A stretch of 64,000 nucleotides of DNA from Bog-159 sp035308525. GTDB lineage: Bacteria > Acidobacteriota > Terriglobia > Bryobacterales > Bryobacteraceae. The notes beneath the pieces were generated by a model. The model saw nothing but the letters and a program-made list of their open reading frames with translations. It searched no databases and was not told the DNA's origin. Position numbers and translations under genes: made by a program. Of the stretch, positions 8,952 to 16,408 are shown piece after piece (position 1 is the first letter of the stretch; every line of letters starts with the position of its first letter). Location: positions 1 through 64,000 of the forward strand of contig DATGGM010000013.1 in the NCBI GenBank assembly GCA_035308525.1, given 5' to 3'.

Positions 8952-9500
8952 ATGGATCTGCCGATGCTAGTTATTAACGCAAGGATGGCAGCTGAACCGA
9001 CCTTCGGCGAAGGTCCTCGGAGACCTGGCGATCTCCTTCGCGTGCGGCTCCGCGAGAAGAAGCTGCTGGAGCTGAAGGTGAGGAAGAGTGTCGGAAAGGC
9101 ATACGACCCAGATGAGAAAGCTCGCTTGATTGCGGCGGCGAAGGCGGCGCGTTCGCCCCATATTTATCCGGCATTGATGCTTGCCAGAACACGGGGATGC
9201 GCAGCGCGGAAAATGAAGAACTTGACTTGGGGACAAATCGACCTCGAGAAGCGACACCTCTCGGTGGGCCGGAGCAAGACCGAGGCGGGCAAAGGCCGCA
9301 CCATTCCATTGAATCCCGCGCTCCATTAGGCGCTCGCCGATTACGCCGCTTGGCACAAGGAACGCTTCGGCGACTTTCGCCCCGAGTGGTACATTTTCCG
9401 TTCGGCAGTCCGCGCCCGAATGATCCGGCCAGGCCGGTCACGACCTTGAAGACAGCATGGCGGAATCTCCGCATCAATGCCGTAGTGAGCGGGCGCTACT
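8952..9500 (+). pseudogene. Tyrosine-recombinase (phage-type integrase) remnant with stop and frameshift
   Basis: The first frame reads VGKAYDPDEKARLIAAAKAA, then SPHIYPALMLARTRGCAARK and MKNLTWGQIDLEKRHL, which matches the start of the integrase catalytic domain; the family normally has NTGMR-like residues around the first catalytic Arg, here degraded to RTRGCAARK. A TAG at 9327 interrupts the frame, but the same frame continues as ALADYAAWHKERFGDFRPEW. At a TTTT run near 9394-9397 homology moves to another frame, giving PFGSPRPNDPARPVTTLKTA up to about 9490. The HxxR box and catalytic Tyr are not found afterwards. So the gene is broken by at least one nonsense and one frameshift mutation and has lost its 3' end. 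It is a dead trace of a mobile element or prophage lying between the cytochrome and the CRTAC1-like gene. Confidence 0.75.
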
Positions 9501-9805
9501 GGCTCATCCGCGCCGAGAGCCATCTGACCAAGCGACAGTTCCGCGCGATGGTGGGGAGGATCGCCGCCTTGCCGGCAGCGACAGGGTAGCAGAAAAGCGA
9601 TAACGCGTGAGCAATCGGCACACCCGGACGCCGGACAGGCGTTTGTGTAATTCAGTTTGAAAGGAGCATTCTTCCGGGGCGGAATTGGCGCTTGTCCGAG
9701 CCCATAGGCGGCTTGGCGCAGAAAAGTACCAAAAAAACTCCATTCCGCCGAGGGTCATAACTCTGAATTTAGCTCGTGTCGAGGCGGGCGGCGCGCCCCA
9801 CGTAC

Positions 9806-9811
9806 TATTCT
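9806..9811 (+). promoter_or_regulatory. -10-like hexamer before the CRTAC1-like gene
   Basis: TATTCT ends 8 nt before ATG 9820. A GAAGGG lies between them but only 2-3 nt from the ATG, so both a leaderless and a very short-leader transcript are possible. Confidence 0.4.
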
Positions 9812-9819
9812 GAAGGGTA

Positions 9820-11490
9820 ATGCGAGGGCCGGCCATCCTGTTGTGTGCTCCGGTGCTGGCCGCGGCGGCCGCCGCGCTGGGCCCCATCGCCTTCGAGGAA
9901 ATTGCCGATCGCGCCGGCCTTCACTTCATCGCCGACAGTTGCCCCACCGCCAACAAAAACCTGCCCGAAACCATGCTGGCCGGCGTGGCCTTGCTCGATT
10001 ACGACAACGATGGATATATGGACGTTTACTTCGTCAACGGCGCGGCTATCCCGTCACTCACGAAGGATTCGCCCAAATACTGGAATCGCCTGTTCCACAA
10101 CAACCGTAACGGTACGTTCACCGATGTCACCGAAAAGGCCGGCGTAAAGGGTGAGGGCTACGGTATAGGAGTCGCCGTTGGAGACTATGACAACGATGGC
10201 TGGCCGGATATCTTTCTCGCGAATGTGACCAAGAACCAACTGTTGCACAACAACCATGACGGAACCTTTACCGATGTCACCGACGAGGCCGGCGTGGGCG
10301 GCGGATCCCTCGACGGCCGGAAGATGTGGGCAGTGTCCGCGGGCTGGTTCGATTATGACAACGACGGCCGGCTGGACCTGTTTGTCTCGAACTACTGCAA
10401 GTGGGAAGTCAATGAAGACCCGTTTTGTGGGCCTAATCCGAACCTGCGCGCCTATTGCCACCCCAAGAACTACGCGCCCCTGCCCAACACTCTTTACCAC
10501 AACAACGGCGACGGCACATTTACCGATGTGTCCGCCGCGACGGGCATTGCCGCGGTGCGCGGCAAGGGCATGGGAGTGGCGTTCGCCGACTACGACCATG
10601 ACGGCTTCATGGACGTTTTCGTTGCCAACGATAACGCGCCCAACATGCTGTTCCACAACGTGGGCGGCAAGAAATTCGAAGAAGTAGCCTTGCCAGCCGG
10701 CGTGGCCTATCCCGAGTCCGGCGCTTACGTCTCCGGCATGGGCGCCGACTTCCGGGACATGGATAACGACGGTTATGACGACGTCTGGCTGACAGCCTTC
10801 GACGGCGATACGTTCCCGCTTTTCAAAAATCGCGGTGCGGCAGGCGATTTCGCGGAGATCACGGCGGCTTCCGGCGTGGCGACCGTGACGCGTCCCATGT
10901 CCGCATGGTCGAACGGTATTTACGACTTCGACAACGATGGGTGGAAGGACCTGCTGGCCGTGCGCGGCCACGTGCTGGATAATATCGCTCTCATGTCGCT
11001 GCGCAAGCCGGAGGAACCCAACACGGTCTTACGCAACTTGGGGAGCGGGAAGTTTCAGGATGTGAGCACGGGCGCGGGCGAGGCGTTCCAAAGCCCACAA
11101 CCCCATCGCGGCGCCGCTTTTGGCGATCTGGACAACGACGGGCGCGTGGATGCGGTGGTCACCGTGCTGAATGGCAAGGCGCAGTACTTCCATAACATCT
11201 CGCGCAACGGAAATCATTGGATTCTGCTGAAGCTGGTGGGCGTCAAGAGCAATCGCATGGGGCTGGGCGCGCAGGTACGCGTCACCACCGAGGAGGGCAC
11301 GCAGTACAATCACGCCACCACCAGCACGGGCTACGCCGCCTCCAGCGATCCGCGCCTGCATTTCGGGCTGGGCCGCGCGAAGATGGTGAAACAGATCGAC
11401 ATCACGTGGCCCAGCCGGATTCATCAGACGCTAAGCGATGTTCCCGCCGACCAGATTCTGACGGTCACCGAGCAGGCTGACACGCGTTAA
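9820..11490 (+). CDS. CRTAC1-like FG-GAP/VCBS repeat protein with ASPIC/UnbV C-terminal domain
   Basis: 556 residues with a signal peptide (MRGPAILLCAPVLAAAAAAL). Seven DxDxDG-type calcium-binding loops punctuate it at regular intervals: DYDNDGYMD, DYDNDGWPD, DYDNDGRLD, DYDHDGFMD, DMDNDGYDD, DFDNDGWKD and DLDNDGRVD. This is the signature of an integrin-alpha-like beta-propeller. The last ~80 residues (GLGAQVRVTTEEGTQYNH and LHFGLGRAKMVKQIDITWPS) are the ASPIC/UnbV domain. The protein is expected to be exported and calcium-stabilised, probably binding other proteins or polymers. It is convergent with, and 12 bp from, the TPR gene at 11503-12615. Members of this family often occur beside TPR proteins in soil Acidobacteria and Planctomycetes, but no biochemical role is established. 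Confidence 0.9.
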   Translation: MRGPAILLCAPVLAAAAAALGPIAFEEIADRAGLHFIADSCPTANKNLPETMLAGVALLDYDNDGYMDVYFVNGAAIPSLTKDSPKYWNRLFHNNRNGTFTDVTEKAGVKGEGYGIGVAVGDYDNDGWPDIFLANVTKNQLLHNNHDGTFTDVTDEAGVGGGSLDGRKMWAVSAGWFDYDNDGRLDLFVSNYCKWEVNEDPFCGPNPNLRAYCHPKNYAPLPNTLYHNNGDGTFTDVSAATGIAAVRGKGMGVAFADYDHDGFMDVFVANDNAPNMLFHNVGGKKFEEVALPAGVAYPESGAYVSGMGADFRDMDNDGYDDVWLTAFDGDTFPLFKNRGAAGDFAEITAASGVATVTRPMSAWSNGIYDFDNDGWKDLLAVRGHVLDNIALMSLRKPEEPNTVLRNLGSGKFQDVSTGAGEAFQSPQPHRGAAFGDLDNDGRVDAVVTVLNGKAQYFHNISRNGNHWILLKLVGVKSNRMGLGAQVRVTTEEGTQYNHATTSTGYAASSDPRLHFGLGRAKMVKQIDITWPSRIHQTLSDVPADQILTVTEQADTR

Positions 11491-11502
11491 AAGGGCGCCG
11501 GC

Positions 11503-12615
11503 TCAGTTCTTGCGGTTCTCCTCCAGCGCCTTCTGCGCGTCCTCCCGCACCCGCCTCGCCTCGGCGGTCTCGCGATCCCCGTCCTCCCGCCGCTTGAGCC
11601 GGTAATAAGCCGTGGCCAGGGCAGCGTGAGCCTCGGAGAAATTCGGATAATCGTGAAGCAATTGCTCGAGTTCGCGGCTGGCAGGTTCGGTGAGTCCCTC
11701 CGCGAGGTGGATGGACGCCCGTTGATACACCGCGCCCGGATCGTTGGGGCGCACCAGAAGGGCCCGTTCGACACGGCCCAGTGCTTCATCGAGTTTGCCG
11801 TCCTGCTTCAGCAACAGGGCCGTCTCGGTGTTGGCCGTAAAATCGTATGGATTCACTTTCAATTCTTCGTTGAACTGGACGGCCGCCAGCTCCCCCTGGC
11901 CCGCGGCTTTCAGCGCCTGCGCGTAAAGTGAATGCACCCAAGGCATCTTCGGATTCAATTCGATGGCGCGCGCCAGGTGGCCGGCGGCAGCTATCAGGTC
12001 ATTGTGCACCAGCGCGCTTTGTCCCAGCAGGAACGCCGATTCCGCGGATTCGCCATCGTGCAGGATGCGATCCAACATGGCTTCTGCCTGTTGGGTGCGG
12101 TTGTCCTTGAGCAGCGCCATGCCGAGCATGTAGATGACCGCATGATCGTCGGGGTACTCCTCCAGCATCGGCGCGAGCACTTCCGCCGCCTTCCCTGGCT
12201 GGTTCATGGCGAGGAGACAATCGGCCAGCAGCAGCGCCGGCTTCAGCTCCAATGGCTGCAGCCGGTGCAGGATCTCCAGGTCCGCGACGGCTTCCGGCAG
12301 CCGCCCGAGCTTGTAGTACGCCAGCGCCAGGTTCATCCGCACCTGGGGATTGTTCGGCAGCTTTCGCAGGGCCAAATCGTATTCCGTGATGGCTTCGGCG
12401 AACTGCCCATTGCGCACCAGTGCGGCGCCCAGGTTGGAACGGATTTCAGCGGCGTCCGGATACTCTTTAAGAAACTCGCGGTACCGCGCGATGGCGGTGG
12501 CCATGTCGCCGGATTGATAGGCCGCGTTGGCTTCTCGCAGGTAGTCTTCGGAGCCAGCCGCGCACACCACGGCCAGTCCAGGCAAAGCCAATAGAACCGA
12601 AATGGCGAGTTTCAC
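11503..12615 (-). CDS. Secreted tetratricopeptide-repeat protein
   Basis: 370 residues, GTG start, hydrophobic signal (ISVLLALPGLAVVCAAG). TPR helices run almost end to end, for example AIARYREFLKEYPDAAEI, AITEYDLALRKLPNNPQV and HLARAIELNPKMPWVHSL, with a charged C-terminal tail (RREDGDRETAEARRVREDA). The gene is tail-to-tail with the CRTAC1-like gene. A perfect TATAAT (12624-12629 on the minus strand) ends 8 nt before the GTG, with no Shine-Dalgarno between. It resembles the exported TPR protein at 6376-7485 in design but the two are not close copies. Confidence 0.8.
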   Translation of the reverse strand: MKLAISVLLALPGLAVVCAAGSEDYLREANAAYQSGDMATAIARYREFLKEYPDAAEIRSNLGAALVRNGQFAEAITEYDLALRKLPNNPQVRMNLALAYYKLGRLPEAVADLEILHRLQPLELKPALLLADCLLAMNQPGKAAEVLAPMLEEYPDDHAVIYMLGMALLKDNRTQQAEAMLDRILHDGESAESAFLLGQSALVHNDLIAAAGHLARAIELNPKMPWVHSLYAQALKAAGQGELAAVQFNEELKVNPYDFTANTETALLLKQDGKLDEALGRVERALLVRPNDPGAVYQRASIHLAEGLTEPASRELEQLLHDYPNFSEAHAALATAYYRLKRREDGDRETAEARRVREDAQKALEENRKN

Positions 12616-12623
12616 CTGATGGA

Positions 12624-12629
12624 ATTATA
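12624..12629 (-). promoter_or_regulatory. -10 hexamer of the TPR gene
   Basis: Perfect TATAAT on the minus strand, ending 8 nt before the GTG start at 12615. No good -35 box is seen at 17 bp. Confidence 0.45.
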
Positions 12630-13091
12630 CTGCCTGCCGCAGCCCCGCTGCGCCGCTGACGCTGCGTCACGCCTGCCTGCGATGGAACCCGGGATCGCGG
12701 ATTACCTGTCGGAATCTTCTGGCGTAGAACAGAGCGAGCGCGAAGAGGCTCTATTTCACCCGCCACCTCAATGAACGGGATGCGTCGTTTTTCTTGGGGG
12801 ACGTTAAGCGCGGGTGATTGAAATGTATCGTGAACCGCGCTCGCTGGAGACGTATGTGGAATCCATGGGAGTGGGCCAAACTGTTTTATGATTCCCTCGG
12901 TCACAGAAATCCCGTTTACTGGCGGATGCAACTGCAAGAACTTTAAGTCGCTTCGAATCAACCTATTCGGGCCACATCGAGGTCACCGTTAAATAGCAGG
13001 GCTGGTGGCGAAGTGGAACCGGGCGATTGGCCGAGTCATCGATGGCGGTCGACGTCCGTTCAGATTGATTTAGGAGTTGAAGTTCTTCTTA

Positions 13092-13123
13092 TTAGCGTTA
13101 TTTAGCGTTGTTTTAACGCTAAA
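13092..13123. promoter_or_regulatory. Operator-like direct/inverted repeat upstream of GH3
   Basis: TTAGCGTT occurs at 13092-13099 and again exactly 10 bp later at 13102-13109. An inverted copy AACGCTAA follows at 13115-13122. The last two form a 9-bp perfect inverted repeat (TTTAGCGTT/AACGCTAAA) around GTTTT. One-helical-turn phasing of the direct copies and dyad symmetry are what a dimeric repressor or activator site looks like; LacI-type sugar regulators are a natural candidate beside a GH3 gene, but this is inference. Confidence 0.5.
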
Positions 13124-13165
13124 CGAGAGGATGAAGGGAGCAGGGATTTTCAGATGATCGGTAAG

Positions 13166-13308
13166 TGTGACCCATCTCTACCAGCGGAAGCTGAACGGCC
13201 GAACCGGTCTGGCTCAGTTCATAAAGTGCGGCCCCAGCGGCTACATCACCGCGAAGCTCACAAACCCTAAATACGTGGCAGACGAAAGGATAACTGTAAC
13301 CCATCTCT
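13166..13308. repeat. Direct repeats resembling IS481-type element ends
   Basis: TGTGACCCATCTCT at 13166-13179 recurs as TGTAACCCATCTCT at 13295-13308 (13 of 14 identical), 129 bp apart in the same orientation. Terminal regions of IS481-family elements, as I recall them, carry repeated TGTnACCCATnTCT-like subterminal motifs, so this may be an end or a collapsed remnant of such an element. No transposase segment is recognisable between or beside the repeats. Confidence 0.4.
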
Positions 13309-13388
13309 TTACGCTTCCGTCTTCGCCATCGAAGTGTCGGACGGAAGATCGATTGCGTTCGCCATGTGTTAAGTTCTGTACAGATCTT

Positions 13389-16259
13389 ATGTCCGCGTGG
13401 AAGGCCTGGGGCGCCGGTTTCGCGTGCCTGCTGGCCACTCTTTCCGGCGCGTGGGCCCAGCCGGCGCCATCCATCAATCCGGGCGGCGTCGTGAATGCCG
13501 CTAGTTCCGTGTCCGGGCCGGTAGCTCCCGGCAGCATCGCATCCGTTTACGGCAGCTTCCTGCTGACCACGCCGCAGGGCGCGGCGAGCACTCCTCTGCC
13601 TGTCAGCCTGGGCGGCCTTTCGCTGGCATTCGCCGCTGTCGACGCGCCTTTGTTCTTTGTCTCCGGCACCCAGGTGAACCTGCAAATACCGTGGGAGGCG
13701 AACGGCCAGGCTTCCTTGACCGCCGAGCTGTCGGGCCAGACCAGCGCTCCACAGACCGTAGATATTGCGGCTTTCGCGCCCGGCATCTTCACCACCAACG
13801 CGCAAGGCACCGGACCGGGAGCCATCCTGGACTCATCCTACCATTTGGTCACGCCGTCGAATCCGGCAGGCGCCGGCGTGACCGTCATCCTGATCTACTG
13901 CACTGGACTTGGAGCGGTAAATAACCCGCCTCCGACCGGCGCGCCGGCTCCCATCGGCTCGCTTTCGCAGACCACCACTGAACCAACGGTGACCATAGGC
14001 GGCGCACCTGCGCAGGTGCTGTGGGCGGGACTGGCTCCGGGGTCGGTGGGCGAATACCAGGTGAACGCGCTGGTGCCGGCTAATTCGGCGGCGGGCGATG
14101 CCGTCTCCCTGGTCCTTTCGATCGGCGGCGCCACGTCCAATACCGTGCAGATCGCCGTCCAACCGCCCACCGCGGACCAACGGGCGGATTATTTGATTTC
14201 GCAGATGACCCAGGACGAGAAGATCCAACTGGTTTATGGCGCGGGCGGACCGGTTAACGCCCAAGTGCCGATACCGCGCGGCGCCGCGGGATACGTGCCG
14301 GGAATTCCGCGGCTCGGTATTCCGGATCTCTACCTGGCCGACGGCAGCGTGGGCGTAGGCAACGGCGTGGGACAAGCTACCGCGCTGCCCTCCTCGATCG
14401 CCAGCGCCGCCAGTTGGGATGTGAACGAAGCCTACAAATATGGCACGGTCATTGGCAGTGAATTGCGGGCTTACGGGATGAACGTAAATCTGGGCGGCAA
14501 CGTCAACCTGATCGGCCGCGAGCCGCGCGACGGGCGCACCTTCGAGACTAAGGGCGAAGACCCCGTTCTGGCGGGTAAGATCAACGCCGCGCATATTAAT
14601 GCCATTCAGGCGCAACACGTCATCGCCGGAATCAAGCATTACGCGCTGAACGATCAGGAGACGGACCGCTTCACCGCCGACGTGCAGATTGACGAGCGCG
14701 GTATGCGTGAGAGCGACTTGCTGGCGTTCGAGATCGGCGTGAAGGATGCCAACGTGCAGTCGGTGATGTGTTCCTACAATTTGATCAACAGCGTTTACGC
14801 CTGCGAGAACGCGCATACGCTGAATGACATTCTGAAGGGCGATTGGGCGTTTCCGGGCTTCGTCATGTCGGACTGGTGGGCCACCCATTCGACCGTGGCC
14901 GCGGCTCTGGCCGGGCTCGACCAGGAGCAACCGAACAACCTGTACTTCGGGACCCTCGGCCAGGCCATCGCCGGCGGCCAGGTGCCGCAAGCGCGCCTCG
15001 ACGACATGGTGCACCGCATCCTGCGGGCCATGTACACGGCTGGGCTGTTCGACTATCCCGAGCACCTGGCGCCCATCGACACGGCCACTGATCAAGCCAT
15101 CGCACAGGAGGCGGAAGAGCAGGGCGCCGTGCTGTTGAAGAACGCCGGCGGCCAGCTGCCGCTCAATGCCGCGACGATCAAGTCCATCGCGGTCATCGGA
15201 TCGCATGCGGATGTAGCGGTGCTTTCGGGGGGCGGTTCGGCGCAGGTTACGCCTACGGGTGGGCCGGTCTCCGTAACGGGCAGTCCGGTTTATCCCAACC
15301 CGCCAGGCTGGGCGCAAGTGATGTGGGATCCGTCGTCGCCCTGGCAGGCGATCCAAGCCCTGGCGCCGGGCGCCACGGTGCAGTACAACGACGGCAGCAA
15401 TTCGGCGGCGGCCGCTTCCTTGGCCGGCGCCTCGCAGGTGGCGATCGTCTTCGTCAGCCAATGGACCAGCGAGGGTATGGATCTGCCAGGCCTGAATTTT
15501 ACCGATCTCACCAATCCGTCTCCAATCGATCAGGACGGCCTGGTCGCCGCGGTGGCCGCCGCCAACCCGCACACCATTGTGGTGATGGAAAACGCCGGCG
15601 CACAGGTGATGCCGTGGTTGAATAGCGTGAGCGCGGTGCTGGAAACCTGGTTCCCGGGACAACGCGGCGGACAGGCCATCGCCAACATCCTGTTCGGCGC
15701 GGTGAACCCGTCAGGCAAGCTGCCCATCACGTTTCCCGCCAGTGTGAACGATCTGCCGCGGCCCACCATTTCGAGCGGCAGCGCGCCCTTTCCGGTCAGC
15801 TATTTTGAGGGCTTCAACGTCGGCTACAAGTGGTACGATGCGCAGGGACTCACGCCGCTGTTTCCTTTCGGCTTCGGACTGTCCTACACGGCCTTCTCGT
15901 TCTCGAACGCCACAGTAGTGAACAACTTGAGCGCGAGCAACCCGAACTTCCAGGTGACCTTCACCCTGGCCAACACAGGCTCCGTGGCCGGCGCGGAGGT
16001 GGCCCAGATTTATCTGGCGTTCCCAGCCGCGGCCGGCGAATCGCCCAAGCGCCTGGTGGGGTGGCAAAAAGTGCTTCTCCAGCCGGGAGCGGCGCAGCAG
16101 GTGACCATCGAGGTGGATGCAAACGACTCCTCACACCCGCTGAGTTTTTGGAGCGTCGGCCAGGGCGCATGGGTGACCCAGCCGGGCACGTATACCGTGT
16201 ACCTGGGCAATTCGTCGAACAACGCCGGCCTGATCACCGCCGGTACACTGCAGCTCTGA
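13389..16259 (+). CDS. Secreted GH3 family beta-glucosidase-like enzyme with N-terminal Solibacter-type domain
   Basis: 956 residues from ATG 13389, chosen because it opens a signal peptide (AGFACLLATLSGAWAQPAP). Residues about 28-260 form a beta-rich domain beginning INPGGVVNAASSVSGPVAPG and containing QVNLQIPWEANGQ, FAPGIFTTNAQGTGPG and VGEYQVNALVP. This is the TIGR03437-like module abundant in Solibacter, usually C-terminal in its proteins but here N-terminal. From about 265 the GH3 catalytic barrel follows (LISQMTQDEKIQLVYGAGG), with KHYALNDQET and the nucleophile motif VMSDWW (Asp495). The alpha/beta sandwich (AVLLKNAGGQLPL) and a C-terminal FnIII-like domain (VAGAEVAQIYLAF) complete the usual GH3 layout. 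It probably hydrolyses beta-linked gluco- or xylo-oligosaccharides outside the cytoplasm. Confidence 0.92.
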   Translation: MSAWKAWGAGFACLLATLSGAWAQPAPSINPGGVVNAASSVSGPVAPGSIASVYGSFLLTTPQGAASTPLPVSLGGLSLAFAAVDAPLFFVSGTQVNLQIPWEANGQASLTAELSGQTSAPQTVDIAAFAPGIFTTNAQGTGPGAILDSSYHLVTPSNPAGAGVTVILIYCTGLGAVNNPPPTGAPAPIGSLSQTTTEPTVTIGGAPAQVLWAGLAPGSVGEYQVNALVPANSAAGDAVSLVLSIGGATSNTVQIAVQPPTADQRADYLISQMTQDEKIQLVYGAGGPVNAQVPIPRGAAGYVPGIPRLGIPDLYLADGSVGVGNGVGQATALPSSIASAASWDVNEAYKYGTVIGSELRAYGMNVNLGGNVNLIGREPRDGRTFETKGEDPVLAGKINAAHINAIQAQHVIAGIKHYALNDQETDRFTADVQIDERGMRESDLLAFEIGVKDANVQSVMCSYNLINSVYACENAHTLNDILKGDWAFPGFVMSDWWATHSTVAAALAGLDQEQPNNLYFGTLGQAIAGGQVPQARLDDMVHRILRAMYTAGLFDYPEHLAPIDTATDQAIAQEAEEQGAVLLKNAGGQLPLNAATIKSIAVIGSHADVAVLSGGGSAQVTPTGGPVSVTGSPVYPNPPGWAQVMWDPSSPWQAIQALAPGATVQYNDGSNSAAAASLAGASQVAIVFVSQWTSEGMDLPGLNFTDLTNPSPIDQDGLVAAVAAANPHTIVVMENAGAQVMPWLNSVSAVLETWFPGQRGGQAIANILFGAVNPSGKLPITFPASVNDLPRPTISSGSAPFPVSYFEGFNVGYKWYDAQGLTPLFPFGFGLSYTAFSFSNATVVNNLSASNPNFQVTFTLANTGSVAGAEVAQIYLAFPAAAGESPKRLVGWQKVLLQPGAAQQVTIEVDANDSSHPLSFWSVGQGAWVTQPGTYTVYLGNSSNNAGLITAGTLQL

Positions 16260-16408
16260 AATGAGGTATATCCCCTAAGACGCGGCCGTCCAATCCGAAG
16301 CTTTTGGATTAAGTTCCCAAGAATCGCCCGTGCCGCGCGGCTGTGGTCCAAATCCAAGCAAACTGGCCCGTTTACAGTTTGGTCGGAGCCGTGCATTCCG
16401 TCGACCCC

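Larger units (their letters stand above)
12616..13388. other. 773-bp intergenic region upstream of the GH3 gene
   Basis: No conserved gene is recognised. The stretch contains the minus-strand promoter at 12624, an operator-like palindrome at 13092-13123 and a pair of near-identical 14-bp direct repeats at 13166 and 13295 that resemble insertion-sequence ends. A short open frame (12854-12946, starting MWNPWEWAKLFYDSL) is visible but unsupported. The open frame leading into the GH3 gene from 13167 is read as non-coding because a good signal peptide begins only at ATG 13389. Confidence 0.5.

Noticed and set aside
12854..12946. Short open frame beginning MWNPWEWAKLFYDSL in the intergenic region
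   Set aside because: Only 30 residues, no SD, no family known to me; the Trp-rich composition is curious but unsupported.
13833..15662. 609-residue open frame on the minus strand inside the GH3 gene
   Set aside because: Antisense to a clear GH3 domain. The translation is rich in His, Arg and Gly with no motif, as expected for the shadow frame of high-GC coding DNA.
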